From NCBI GenBank assembly GCA_964427915.1, contig CAYRWA010000077.1, positions 1 through 43,798 of the forward strand: 43,798 nt of DNA, given 5' to 3'. The notes beneath the pieces are model-generated. The model worked only from the letters and a program-made list of their open reading frames with translations, was not told where the DNA came from and searched no databases. This DNA is from JAGLCW01 sp964427915. Its GTDB lineage: Bacteria > Caldisericota > Caldisericia > UBA6126. Below are positions 33,496 to 41,207 of the stretch, one piece after another. Every line of letters begins with the position of its first letter. Position 1 is the stretch's first letter. The position numbers were made by a program, and so were the translations under genes.

Positions 33496-34859
33496 GATTG
33501 CCTCCGTTTGTTTTTTGATTCTCGATATTTCTCAGCCCAGTTTTCTTTGTTTTTTTGTTCATTTCTTTCAATACCCAGAGCATTGGACGGGACATTTTGA
33601 GTGATAACCGAACCAGCGCCCGTGAACGATCCTTTTTCAATCGTAACGGGAGCCACAATAATGGTGTCAGATCCAATAAAGACGTCTTCTTCAATAATGG
33701 TTCTGTGTTTTTCAAAACCATCGTAATTACACGTAATGGTTCCAGCACCAATATTGGTTCGTTCACCAATGACGGCATCTCCTAGATACGATAGATGATT
33801 TGCCTTGCTGCCAGGTTTTAACTCACAGTTCTTCATTTCAACAAATGTTCCTGCTTTTGCCCCGCAGCGAACAATGCAGTTTTTTCGAAGAGATGCAAAG
33901 GGGCCAATGGTGCAATTGGATTCAATGGTTATTTTTCCCTGGTCTCCTCGAATGCAAGCAAACGGGCCAATGGAGCATTCTTGACCAATATCTACCGGTC
34001 CTTCGATCCATGTATTAGGTTTGATGGTAGTATCTTTTCCAATAGAAACATTTGGACCTATATGGGTGGAGGCGGGGTCAATAATGGTGACTCCATGATC
34101 GACCATAAGGGACTGCAAACGACGTTGGTTTGATATTTGCAGAGCTTGTGCTAAGTCTGCCTTGGTATTGATACCAATAATTTCTTCTTCACCTTGAATG
34201 GTGTAAGTAGAAATGCTGTTTTTATCTTGTCCAAGAGATTCCAATATATCGGTTAGATAAAATTCTCCTGAGGCATTTTTATTGTTGATGGCCTGGAGAT
34301 GAAGTTCCATGGCACTACGAGAAAAAATATACATGCCTGCATTGATTTCTGTAATGGTTTGTTCTTCTTTAGAGGCATCTTTCCATTCGACAATTTTAAC
34401 AAACGCTTTATCTGCATCTCGCAGGATTCTACCATACATTTTTGGATTGTCTACAGAAGCAGTAATTATGGCTGCATTTGGTTTTGTTGAGTGAAACAAA
34501 TCAGCGAATTCATGAAGAGTTTTTGATTGGACAAGAGGGGTGTCCCCACACAGCACCATGATGGATTGAATGGAAGGATCCAGTTTTTTGATACCTGCAA
34601 GAAAAGCATCTCCTGTCCCAAGGGGTTTGTTTTGAACAGCGAGATGAATTCGATCGGAAAAACGTTCTTTAACTACATTTTCATATTGTGGAGAAACAAC
34701 AACAATCACTTGAGAAGGTCCAAGAGATTCCGCTTTTTCGATAATATTTTCTAAAATTGTTTGTTCATCGAATATTGTGAGCACTTTTGGATGACTTGAT
34801 TTCATTCGGGTTCCACTTCCCGCTGCTAAAATGATGCAAGCCAAGCTTTGATGATTCAT
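33492..34859 (-). CDS. glmU: Bifunctional UDP-GlcNAc pyrophosphorylase / glucosamine-1-phosphate acetyltransferase
   Basis: Acetylates glucosamine 1-phosphate and then uridylates it to UDP-GlcNAc, the precursor of peptidoglycan. 455 residues, full length. The N-terminal nucleotidyltransferase has LAAGSGTRMKSSHPKVL, LCGDTPLV and EINAGMYIF. The C-terminal left-handed beta-helix hexapeptide domain includes GPFASLRKNC, KANHLSYLGDAVIG and GAGTITCNYDG, typical of the acetyl-CoA site. The ATG at 34859 follows GGGGGA; the longer frame runs back into tRNA-Gln and is rejected. It starts 26 nt downstream of that tRNA. Confidence 0.97.
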   Translation of the reverse strand: MNHQSLACIILAAGSGTRMKSSHPKVLTIFDEQTILENIIEKAESLGPSQVIVVVSPQYENVVKERFSDRIHLAVQNKPLGTGDAFLAGIKKLDPSIQSIMVLCGDTPLVQSKTLHEFADLFHSTKPNAAIITASVDNPKMYGRILRDADKAFVKIVEWKDASKEEQTITEINAGMYIFSRSAMELHLQAINNKNASGEFYLTDILESLGQDKNSISTYTIQGEEEIIGINTKADLAQALQISNQRRLQSLMVDHGVTIIDPASTHIGPNVSIGKDTTIKPNTWIEGPVDIGQECSIGPFACIRGDQGKITIESNCTIGPFASLRKNCIVRCGAKAGTFVEMKNCELKPGSKANHLSYLGDAVIGERTNIGAGTITCNYDGFEKHRTIIEEDVFIGSDTIIVAPVTIEKGSFTGAGSVITQNVPSNALGIERNEQKNKENWAEKYRESKNKRRQS

Positions 34860-34885
34860 GTGTTCCCCCAAAAATGAAAAAAAAG

Positions 34886-34957
34886 CTGGGACGGTAGGAT
34901 TCGAACCTACGAATGACGGTACCAAAAACCGTTGCCTTGCCACTTGGCCACGTCCCA
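34886..34957 (-). tRNA. tRNA-Gln (anticodon UUG)
   Basis: A 72-nt cloverleaf without encoded CCA: acceptor TGGGACG/CGTCCCA, anticodon stem ACGGT/ACCGT with loop TTTTGGT giving TTG, T arm GTAGG/CCTAC with loop TTCGAAT, and discriminator G followed by CTT. The weak U1-A72 pair is typical of tRNA-Gln. Confidence 0.95.
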
Positions 34958-34976
34958 ATTAATGAACCGCTATGCA

Positions 34977-35004
34977 AGTATATAAAAAAAAGGAAAAAAA
35001 TCTA
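34977..35004 (-). promoter_or_regulatory. Candidate tRNA-Gln promoter overlapping the lepA stop
   Basis: TATACT (34977-34982) with a weak TAGATT (34999-35004) 16 bp upstream. It would allow tRNA-glmU-prs-rplY transcription apart from lepA. Confidence 0.4.
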
Positions 35005-36801
35005 TAGCTTTAGAACGGATAAAAATGCTTCTTGGGGTATTTCTACATTTCCCACCATTTTCATCCTCTTTTTTCCTTCTTTTTGCTTTTCTAATAGCTT
35101 TCTTTTTCTTGTTATATCGCCGCCATAACACTTAGCGATGACGTCTTTTCGTAATTGTACAATGGTTTCTCGGGCAATAATTTTTCCCCCAATGGCAGCT
35201 TGTAGTGCAACATTGAACATCTGTCTTGGTATGGTTTTTCGTAGCTTCTGTATGATGGCTTTTCCTTTCGCATGCGCTTGATCTTTTACGCACATAAACG
35301 ATAGAGCATCAACAGGAGCACCATTGACTAAAATTCGAACGAGTACAATCTGTTCTTCCTGGTATCCACTTACTTCATAATCAAGAGATGCATATCCCCG
35401 AGAAACAGACTTTAACTGGTCATAAAAATCGACGATAATTTCTGAAAGTGGGTATCTGTATTTCAACATTACACGATTGGTGGAAATGTATTCCATATTT
35501 TGATACTGTCCTCGCTTCATTTGGGATAGTTCCATAATAGGCCCAATATGATCAGGAGGAGTAATGACGGTAGCATCTACAATAGGTTCTTCAATTTTTT
35601 TCACTTGGGAAGGATCAGGAAATTTGGAGGGGTTTTCAACATCGACAACCTCTCCGTTACGCAAATAGATCTTGTAAGAAACACTCGGCGCTGTGTTGAT
35701 GAGTTGAATTTCATACTCTCTTTGCAGTCTTTCGTTGACGATTTCCATGTGAAGAAGTCCCAAAAAACCAGCTCTAAAACCATACCCAAGAGCATCTGAG
35801 CTTTCTACTTCGTATTGCAGAGAAGGATCGTTCAATCGCAATTTTTCTAAAGACGTCCGTAGCTTGGGGTAATCGTTTGGGTTGATGGGATACAAACCGC
35901 TAAAAACCATAGGGATTGACTTGCGATACCCTGGATATGGTTTTATAGCAGGACTCTTTGCGTCGGTAACAGTATCTCCCACATTCACAATTTCTGGTTT
36001 TCGAATCAATGCCGAGAAATACCCTACCTCACCCGCTGTTAATTCATCACATTCCACCATCCCCATTTTAAAAACACCAACATCCATGACTTCAAAATCT
36101 TGTTTGTTGGCCATAAATCGGATCTTCATTCCTTTTCGGATGCTTCCGTCAATGACACGGATATGGCTAACCACTCCTTTATAGGTGTCATAATGGGAGT
36201 CGAAAACAAGTGCTTTGAGAGGTTCGTCATCATTTCCAAAGGGAGCAGGAACGCGTTTTTTTACGGCAAGTAGTATATCTTGAATGCCTTCACCACTTTT
36301 AGCAGAGGCTAGGATGACTTCTTCTTTCTTGCAGCCAATGAGCTCATGAATTTCGTCGAGTGTATCGGGAATATTGGCCTGCTGCATATCGATTTTGTTG
36401 GCGACAGGAATGATTTCTAAGTCATTCTCAATGGCTAAGTACGTGTTGGCAACCGTTTGAGCCTCCACTCCTTGAACGGCATCCACCAACAAGATAGCTC
36501 CTTCCCCTGCAGCAAGACTTCGCGATACTTCGTAGCTAAAATCTACATGACCAGGGGTATCGATAATGTTGTAGATCATGTGTTCGCCTTCAATATCGAA
36601 CTCCAAACGGATGGGGTGGGATTTGATTGTAATCCCTCTTTCTTTTTCCAAATCCATGGAGTCCAATACTTGCGCTTCTGGGTTTTCTTTTGTGATTTTA
36701 TAAAACATATCACTCAATTGAATAAAACGATCCGACAACGTAGTCTTTCCATGATCAATATGGGCAATAATGCAAAAATTTCGAATATTTTTTTTCTTCA
36801 T
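35002..36801 (-). CDS. lepA: Elongation factor 4 (LepA)
   Basis: A ribosome-associated translational GTPase implicated in back-translocation or initiation and in ribosome assembly. 599 residues, the usual length. G motifs: AHIDHGKTT (G1), DTPGHVDF (G3) and NKIDMQQAN (G4). The LepA-specific C-terminal domain is present (LRKDVIAKCYGGDITRKRKLL). The ATG at 36801 gives the canonical N-terminus MKKKNIRNFCIIAHIDHG. It has no clear Shine-Dalgarno, and the frame extends upstream without conservation. A good promoter ends 10 nt before it, so the leader would be only a few nucleotides. Confidence 0.97.
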   Translation of the reverse strand: MKKKNIRNFCIIAHIDHGKTTLSDRFIQLSDMFYKITKENPEAQVLDSMDLEKERGITIKSHPIRLEFDIEGEHMIYNIIDTPGHVDFSYEVSRSLAAGEGAILLVDAVQGVEAQTVANTYLAIENDLEIIPVANKIDMQQANIPDTLDEIHELIGCKKEEVILASAKSGEGIQDILLAVKKRVPAPFGNDDEPLKALVFDSHYDTYKGVVSHIRVIDGSIRKGMKIRFMANKQDFEVMDVGVFKMGMVECDELTAGEVGYFSALIRKPEIVNVGDTVTDAKSPAIKPYPGYRKSIPMVFSGLYPINPNDYPKLRTSLEKLRLNDPSLQYEVESSDALGYGFRAGFLGLLHMEIVNERLQREYEIQLINTAPSVSYKIYLRNGEVVDVENPSKFPDPSQVKKIEEPIVDATVITPPDHIGPIMELSQMKRGQYQNMEYISTNRVMLKYRYPLSEIIVDFYDQLKSVSRGYASLDYEVSGYQEEQIVLVRILVNGAPVDALSFMCVKDQAHAKGKAIIQKLRKTIPRQMFNVALQAAIGGKIIARETIVQLRKDVIAKCYGGDITRKRKLLEKQKEGKKRMKMVGNVEIPQEAFLSVLKL

Positions 36802-36811
36802 TAGATCAATA

Positions 36812-36839
36812 ATAGTAATTTCTACTTCTTTGATGTCAA
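36812..36839 (-). promoter_or_regulatory. Candidate lepA promoter
   Basis: A perfect TTGACA (36834-36839), a 16-bp spacer and TACTAT (36812-36817). The start codon follows 10 nt after the -10 box. Confidence 0.65.
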
Positions 36840-36875
36840 ATTTTTTTTCTCTATGGGTATCCTGACCACAAATTA

Positions 36876-36884
36876 TGCTATATT
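36876..36884 (+). promoter_or_regulatory. Candidate extended -10 of the purE operon
   Basis: TGCTATATT (TGn plus TATATT) lies 28 nt before the purE start codon. No good -35 box is visible, as is common for extended -10 promoters. Confidence 0.45.
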
Positions 36885-36912
36885 TGTATACAAACTGGAA
36901 AGGAGTATCGTT

Positions 36913-37416
36913 ATGAGTCACATTGTTGGTATTGTCATGGGGAGTGATAGTGACTACCCCTTTGTCGTGGACACACTGAAAGTACTAAAGAGATTTGATA
37001 TTTCTTTTGAAGTATCGGTTATTTCTGCACACAGAGACACGGAAAGAGCATTATCTTATGCTTCTTCTGCGCGAGAGAGAAACTTGGATGTTATCATAGC
37101 CTTTGCAGGCATGGCAGCGCATTTGGCAGGAGTCATAGCTTCCAATACAACCCTTCCCGTTATCGGGGTGCCCTTGGATCGAACGAGTTTTGGAGGGCGT
37201 GATGCTCTTCTTTCCACTCTTCAGATGCCCCCCGGCATTCCTGTTGCCACTGTAGGGGTAGACAGCGGTGCTAATGCAGCTTGGTTAGCTCTTCGAGTTT
37301 TATCATTGCAAAATCCTGCATTACAGAAAAAGCTAGAAGAAGAAAAAGAAGCTACCAAAAAGAAACTTCTTGAAAAAACAGAAAAGGTAAGAGAGATGTG
37401 GAATCATGAATCCTAA
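36913..37416 (+). CDS. purE: N5-carboxyaminoimidazole ribonucleotide mutase
   Basis: Converts N5-CAIR to CAIR in purine synthesis (class I PurE). 167 residues. It shows GSDSDYPFV (phosphate loop), SAHRDTERA, AGMAAHLAGVIASNTTLPVI and the Lys/Glu-rich C-terminal helix. The ATG at 36913 has GGAAAGGAG upstream; the longer frame to 36853 overlaps the promoter. purK, which normally supplies N5-CAIR to class I PurE, is not in this window. It overlaps purC by 11 nt. Confidence 0.96.
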   Translation: MSHIVGIVMGSDSDYPFVVDTLKVLKRFDISFEVSVISAHRDTERALSYASSARERNLDVIIAFAGMAAHLAGVIASNTTLPVIGVPLDRTSFGGRDALLSTLQMPPGIPVATVGVDSGANAAWLALRVLSLQNPALQKKLEEEKEATKKKLLEKTEKVREMWNHES

Positions 37417-38290
37417 TTCTATCATGCAAACTTCTCTTAATATACCAGGTGTTGTGTTGTACAAGCGCGGAAAAGTACGAGATGTCTACGATCTTGGAGA
37501 ACACTTACTAATTGTTTCTACAGACCGATTGTCTGCCTTTGACGTAATCATGAAAGAACCTATCCCTGAAAAAGGGAAGATTCTGACAACAATATCAAGC
37601 TTTTGGTTTCAAAAGTTGAAAGATATTGTTCCAAACCATTTTGTTTCGACCGATTTTTTGTCTTACTACCCTTTTTTAGAAACCGAAAAAGAACAGCTTC
37701 AAGGCCGCTCCATGATTGTGAATAAAGCCAAGTTAATTCCCTATGAATGCATCGTACGGGGTTACTTGTTAGGGTCTGCATACAGGGATTACCAGAAAAC
37801 AGGAACAATTTCTGGTTATCCATTGCCAGAGGGACTGCACAAGGGATCTCGATTGGAAACCCCCATATTTACCCCTTCAACAAAAGCAGAAGAGGGCCAT
37901 GACGAGAATATTAGCTTTGATTCCATGAAAGACAATGTGGGAGATATTGCGAATACACTGCAAGAGTATTCCTTGAAAGTTTTTCAAAAAGCCAGTGAAT
38001 ATGCTCTTTCTAAAGGTATTATTATAGCGGATACAAAAATTGAGTTTGGGTTTGTAGACGATCAAATCATCATTATTGATGAGCTTTTTACTCCAGATTC
38101 ATCACGCTTTATCTTACAAGAAGACTATGACCAAGGGTTTATTGATAAGTCTATGGACAAAGAATACATCCGAGCCTATCTAGCATCTTTGGAATGGGAT
38201 CAAAAACCACCTCCACCCAGTATTCCCCCAGACGTTATCGCGAAGACAAAACAACGATACGATGATATTACAAACCTTTTACTACCTTAG
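37406..38290 (+). CDS. purC: SAICAR synthetase
   Basis: Ligates aspartate to CAIR with ATP in purine synthesis, the step directly after PurE. 294 residues, the longer PurC form. It shows KRGKVRDVYDLG, STDRLSAFDVIM, ECIVRGYLLGSAYRDY and IADTKIEFGF. The ATG at 37406 lies inside the end of purE; an ATG at 37424 is also possible, but both precede the conserved region. nfeD follows after 18 nt, so membrane-maintenance genes seem to be cotranscribed with the purine genes. Confidence 0.96.
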   Translation: MNPNSIMQTSLNIPGVVLYKRGKVRDVYDLGEHLLIVSTDRLSAFDVIMKEPIPEKGKILTTISSFWFQKLKDIVPNHFVSTDFLSYYPFLETEKEQLQGRSMIVNKAKLIPYECIVRGYLLGSAYRDYQKTGTISGYPLPEGLHKGSRLETPIFTPSTKAEEGHDENISFDSMKDNVGDIANTLQEYSLKVFQKASEYALSKGIIIADTKIEFGFVDDQIIIIDELFTPDSSRFILQEDYDQGFIDKSMDKEYIRAYLASLEWDQKPPPPSIPPDVIAKTKQRYDDITNLLLP

Positions 38291-38308
38291 TTATGTAGGA
38301 GGATAGCA

Positions 38309-38743
38309 TTGCCATACCCATATTATTGGATTTTACTTGGTGTTGTTTTAATTGTATTGGAAATCTTCACTCCTGGCTTTTTTTTGTTTTTAACTGGGAT
38401 TGCAGCCATTGTTACGGGAGGGTTGTCCTATCTTTTTCCCACTGTTATCTGGCTACAGTGGGCTTTCTTTGTTGTTTTAACTGTTTTAGCGCTAGTCTTT
38501 CTCCGGGGAGTTCTACTCAATAAAGTGCAACCAACTGAGTCGAAGAACTCAAACGTGGATGGATTGATTGGTAAAAAGGCGCTTGTGATACGAACGATTG
38601 AACCAGAATCGTTAAAAGGACAAGTCCGCATTGAGGGCGAGATTTGGCTAGCTCAAACCACAGATGGGTCTGTGATTAGCGAACAAGAAGAAGTGGTTGT
38701 TCAAGGAGTAAGTGGCACCAAATTAATCGTTGGAAGGAGTTAA
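38309..38743 (+). CDS. Short NfeD-family membrane protein
   Basis: 144 residues: hydrophobic segments at about 6-45 and 48-66 and a C-terminal OB-fold domain (about 85-144, LIGKKALVIRTIEPES, GQVRIEGEIW). This is the truncated NfeD form lacking the ClpP-like protease domain. It starts at TTG 38309, backed by TAGGAGGA. The next gene is an SPFH/stomatin-like protein, the standard NfeD partner; the pair is thought to organise membrane microdomains or membrane protein quality control. Confidence 0.9.
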   Translation: MPYPYYWILLGVVLIVLEIFTPGFFLFLTGIAAIVTGGLSYLFPTVIWLQWAFFVVLTVLALVFLRGVLLNKVQPTESKNSNVDGLIGKKALVIRTIEPESLKGQVRIEGEIWLAQTTDGSVISEQEEVVVQGVSGTKLIVGRS

Positions 38744-38744
38744 T

Positions 38745-39719
38745 ATGCCAAATGCTGTAGTTATTATTATTGGAATTGGGATTTTCATTTTTATTGTTGC
38801 AGGACTTATTAAAATCAGACCATATCAAAGAGGCGTTGTTGAACGATTAGGAAAATATGCGAAAACCCTTTCCCCTGGTTTGAATTTTATTATTCCCATC
38901 ATAGACACAGTGAAAAAAGTGGATATGCGGGAAAATTTGATCGATGTTCCTCCACAGGAAGTGATTACCAAAGACAATGTTGTTGTAACCGTTGACGCTG
39001 TCATTTATTACGAAGTAACCGATCCGTTTCGAGTGCTATACAATGTATATCGCTTCCAGATTTCTTCGGTAAAATTAGCCCAAACAAACCTGCGTAATAT
39101 TATTGGAGAACTAGAACTTGACGAAACATTGACCAGTAGAGAAATGATCAATACAAGACTTCGGGAAGTTTTAGACGAAGCCACAGATAAATGGGGTGTG
39201 AAGGTTACCCGCGTTGAAATTAAAAAGATTGATCCTCCCCATGACATTACCGAAGCAATGAGCCGACAAATGAAGGCAGAACGAACCAAAAGAGCTCTTA
39301 TTTTGGAAGCGGAAGGTATCAAGCAATCAGAAATCACCAAGGCAGAGGGACAAAAGCAAGCCTCGATTCTGAAAGCAGAAGGTTTTAAATTGTCCCAAGT
39401 GCTGGAAGCAGAAGGAGAAGCAGCTGCCATTGAAAGAAAAGCAGATGCTATGAAATACAAAATTCAAATTGAGGCCCAAGGAAAAGCAGATGCTATCCTT
39501 GATGTTTACCAATCCATTCACAAAGGAAGACCGACCAAAGACTTGATTACAATCCAATACTTGGAAGCCTTGCAAAAAATGGCCGATGGAAAATCCACCA
39601 AGATGTTTATTCCCTATGAAGCAAGCAATGTGTTAAGTAGCCTAGGGATGATTGGGGAGATTTTTAAGAACAAGGATGAAATTCCAGAACTCCCTGAAGA
39701 AGACGAAGTTTCCGAGTAA
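38745..39719 (+). CDS. SPFH/stomatin-like membrane protein
   Basis: 324 residues. An N-terminal membrane segment (about 4-24) is followed by the SPFH/Band 7 domain (IRPYQRGVVERLGKYAKTLS, then VDMRENLIDVPPQEVITKDN) and a long coiled coil with Ala/Glu repeats (about 170-255, EGIKQSEITKAEGQKQASI). The C-terminus is acidic. It resembles the paraslipin/YbbK (QmcA) group. The ATG at 38745 has GGAAGGAG upstream, 1 nt after the nfeD stop. Together with NfeD it probably forms an oligomeric membrane scaffold. Confidence 0.93.
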   Translation: MPNAVVIIIGIGIFIFIVAGLIKIRPYQRGVVERLGKYAKTLSPGLNFIIPIIDTVKKVDMRENLIDVPPQEVITKDNVVVTVDAVIYYEVTDPFRVLYNVYRFQISSVKLAQTNLRNIIGELELDETLTSREMINTRLREVLDEATDKWGVKVTRVEIKKIDPPHDITEAMSRQMKAERTKRALILEAEGIKQSEITKAEGQKQASILKAEGFKLSQVLEAEGEAAAIERKADAMKYKIQIEAQGKADAILDVYQSIHKGRPTKDLITIQYLEALQKMADGKSTKMFIPYEASNVLSSLGMIGEIFKNKDEIPELPEEDEVSE

Positions 39720-39760
39720 TTATTACGGGCTTGCAACGGAACCACTTTCTTGTATTTATA

Positions 39761-39796
39761 AAAACGGGTGAATCTTGCATGATTCACCTGTTTTTT
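39761..39796 (+). terminator. Terminator of the purE-purC-nfeD-SPFH operon
   Basis: A stem GGTGAATC/GATTCACC (39767-39774 with 39781-39788), extended by G-T, C-G and A-T pairs, with a 6-nt loop and six T. Confidence 0.85.
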
Positions 39797-39804
39797 CTTG
39801 AAAA

Positions 39805-39820
39805 GTTTCAATATTGAAAC
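39805..39820. promoter_or_regulatory. 16-bp perfect palindrome upstream of the HicB-like gene
   Basis: GTTTCAATATTGAAAC lies 43 nt before the HicB-like ATG and 31 nt before its candidate -10 box. It could be an operator, possibly for HicB itself. It has no T-run and sits just after a separate terminator. Confidence 0.4.
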
Positions 39821-39851
39821 CTGCTTTGTCTTTCTTTTCTTTTTTTTTGGG

Positions 39852-39857
39852 TATATT
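39852..39857 (+). promoter_or_regulatory. Candidate -10 box of the HicB-like/mnmA operon
   Basis: TATATT ends 6 nt before ATG 39864. There is no Shine-Dalgarno, so the transcript may be leaderless. Confidence 0.4.
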
Positions 39858-39863
39858 GTTACT

Positions 39864-40112
39864 ATGAAAAAGAAATCTATGGTTCGAGAATGTAATGTTA
39901 GTATTGTAGAAGACGATGAAGGTTTTGTCGCAATTTGCGAAGAGTTAGATATTGAATGTTATGGCGAAACTCCTGAAGAAGCTCTGGAAAGCTTAAAATC
40001 CGAAATCTCTTCTATTCTTGATGAACAATTGGATTACGAGGTTATTCACGATTCCCTAAAAGATCAAGTAGATTTGACCATTCATCCTATTTCACAAATC
40101 GGAGATGCGTAA
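39864..40112 (+). CDS. HicB-like (UPF0150) small protein without HicA partner
   Basis: 82 residues with the HicB partial RNase-H-like fold: CNVSIVEDDEGFVAICEELD, then the ECYGETPEEALESLKSEI signature. HicB proteins are antitoxins to the HicA mRNA interferase, but no HicA-like ORF (about 60-80 aa, GSHR/GSH motif) lies on either side, and there is no C-terminal DNA-binding extension. It may be a solitary member with another role. ATG 39864 or 39879 are both possible; the first fits the -10 position. It overlaps mnmA by 8 nt, so it is tied to tRNA thiolation expression. Confidence 0.8.
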   Translation: MKKKSMVRECNVSIVEDDEGFVAICEELDIECYGETPEEALESLKSEISSILDEQLDYEVIHDSLKDQVDLTIHPISQIGDA

Positions 40113-41127
40113 AACTGTCTGTCTTTTAATTAGTGGGGGTATTGACAGTGCAATTGCTGCCCATATATTGTTACAAAATGGTTACAATGTTCACGCCCTA
40201 CACCTAAATCTATTTCCTACTCCTGCTAGTTCGCAAAAAAAGGCAGAAAAAATAGCATCGTTTTTTCATATTCCTTTCACTGTGTTAGATGTTCAACATC
40301 GCTTTTCTTCGTGTGTCATTCAAACCACTCTGCAGTCCTATCAATCGGGCATTACTCCCAATCCCTGCATCCTTTGTAATCCCGCTGTAAAGTTTGGAGA
40401 AGACGTACAGAGGTTTGCAACAGAGAACTCATTGCAATACATTGCAACGGGTCACTATGCAAAGATTCAAGAAGAAGAGGGGTTTTTGTATCTTTCGAAA
40501 GCAAAGGATCCTTCTAAAGACCAAAGCTACTTCCTATACCGCGTACCCTCTTCTCTTTATCCGACCCTGCTGTTTCCTCTTGGAGACCTGTGCAAAAGTG
40601 AAGTTAAAGAAATAGCACTTGCCATTGGTTTGCACAAGGAAAGTGTCTCCAAGGAAAGCAATGACCTTTGCTTTTATGAGGGAAGCTACCGAGATTTTGC
40701 CAAGGAACATTTGCCTTTGCAAAAAGGAGAGATTGTTTCTATGGCAGGAGAAACTCTAGGCATGCATGCCGGGCATTTTCTCTATACGATTGGTCAAAGA
40801 CAAGGGTTAGGCGTGTCCTATTCAGAACCTTTGTATGTGAAAACGTTGGATGCATCTAGAAATCAAGTGTGTCTTGCAACTCGCCAACAAATGATGTCTT
40901 CTTCGTTCCAGTTGAAAGATGCAGTATGGAACTTGGTAGACCAGGAATCATTGTCATCCAACCTCACCGTAAAAATTCGATATCGCTCTCCTGAAGAATT
41001 CTGTACAGTTCAAAATGCCTCTCCTCATGAAGTACAATTGCATCGTCCAGTGTTTGCTATTACTCCCGGTCAATCGGCTGTATTTTACAAAGGGGACCGA
41101 TTACTTGGAGGAGGGTTTATTGCATGA
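40105..41127 (+). CDS. mnmA: tRNA-specific 2-thiouridylase
   Basis: Thiolates U34 of the Lys, Glu and Gln tRNAs; tRNA-Gln(UUG), a substrate, is encoded at 34.9 kb. 340 residues. It shows the PP-loop SGGIDS (10-15), the catalytic Cys pair Cys91 (NPCILCN) and Cys189 (ESNDLCFYEG), the KDQSYFL motif and YTIGQRQGLGV. The ATG at 40105 overlaps the HicB-like stop; GGAG lies directly before it, so translation is probably coupled. Confidence 0.95.
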   Translation: MRKTVCLLISGGIDSAIAAHILLQNGYNVHALHLNLFPTPASSQKKAEKIASFFHIPFTVLDVQHRFSSCVIQTTLQSYQSGITPNPCILCNPAVKFGEDVQRFATENSLQYIATGHYAKIQEEEGFLYLSKAKDPSKDQSYFLYRVPSSLYPTLLFPLGDLCKSEVKEIALAIGLHKESVSKESNDLCFYEGSYRDFAKEHLPLQKGEIVSMAGETLGMHAGHFLYTIGQRQGLGVSYSEPLYVKTLDASRNQVCLATRQQMMSSSFQLKDAVWNLVDQESLSSNLTVKIRYRSPEEFCTVQNASPHEVQLHRPVFAITPGQSAVFYKGDRLLGGGFIA

Positions 41128-41147
41128 TTCCAATCGTTGGGTATACT
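41120..41147 (+). promoter_or_regulatory. Candidate rapZ promoter
   Basis: TTGCAT (41120-41125) at the mnmA stop codon and TATACT (41142-41147), 16 bp apart, 60 nt before the rapZ ATG. The -35 hexamer is the same as that of tRNA-Ala. Confidence 0.55.
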
Positions 41148-41207
41148 CAGTAGTTCAACGAATCCTAAAGCAAAAAAGAGTTTGGATCCAGAAAAGAGAG
41201 TAATACA

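Noticed and set aside
34860..34958. Upstream extension of the glmU frame through tRNA-Gln
   Set aside because: Translated tRNA sequence; the conserved GlmU N-terminus begins at ATG 34859 after GGGGGA.
36802..36921. 40-residue N-terminal extension of LepA
   Set aside because: Not conserved in the family and covers the lepA promoter.
40113..41207. Possible HicA toxin next to the HicB-like gene
   Set aside because: No 50-90 aa ORF with a HicA-like glycine/histidine motif is present on either strand near it.
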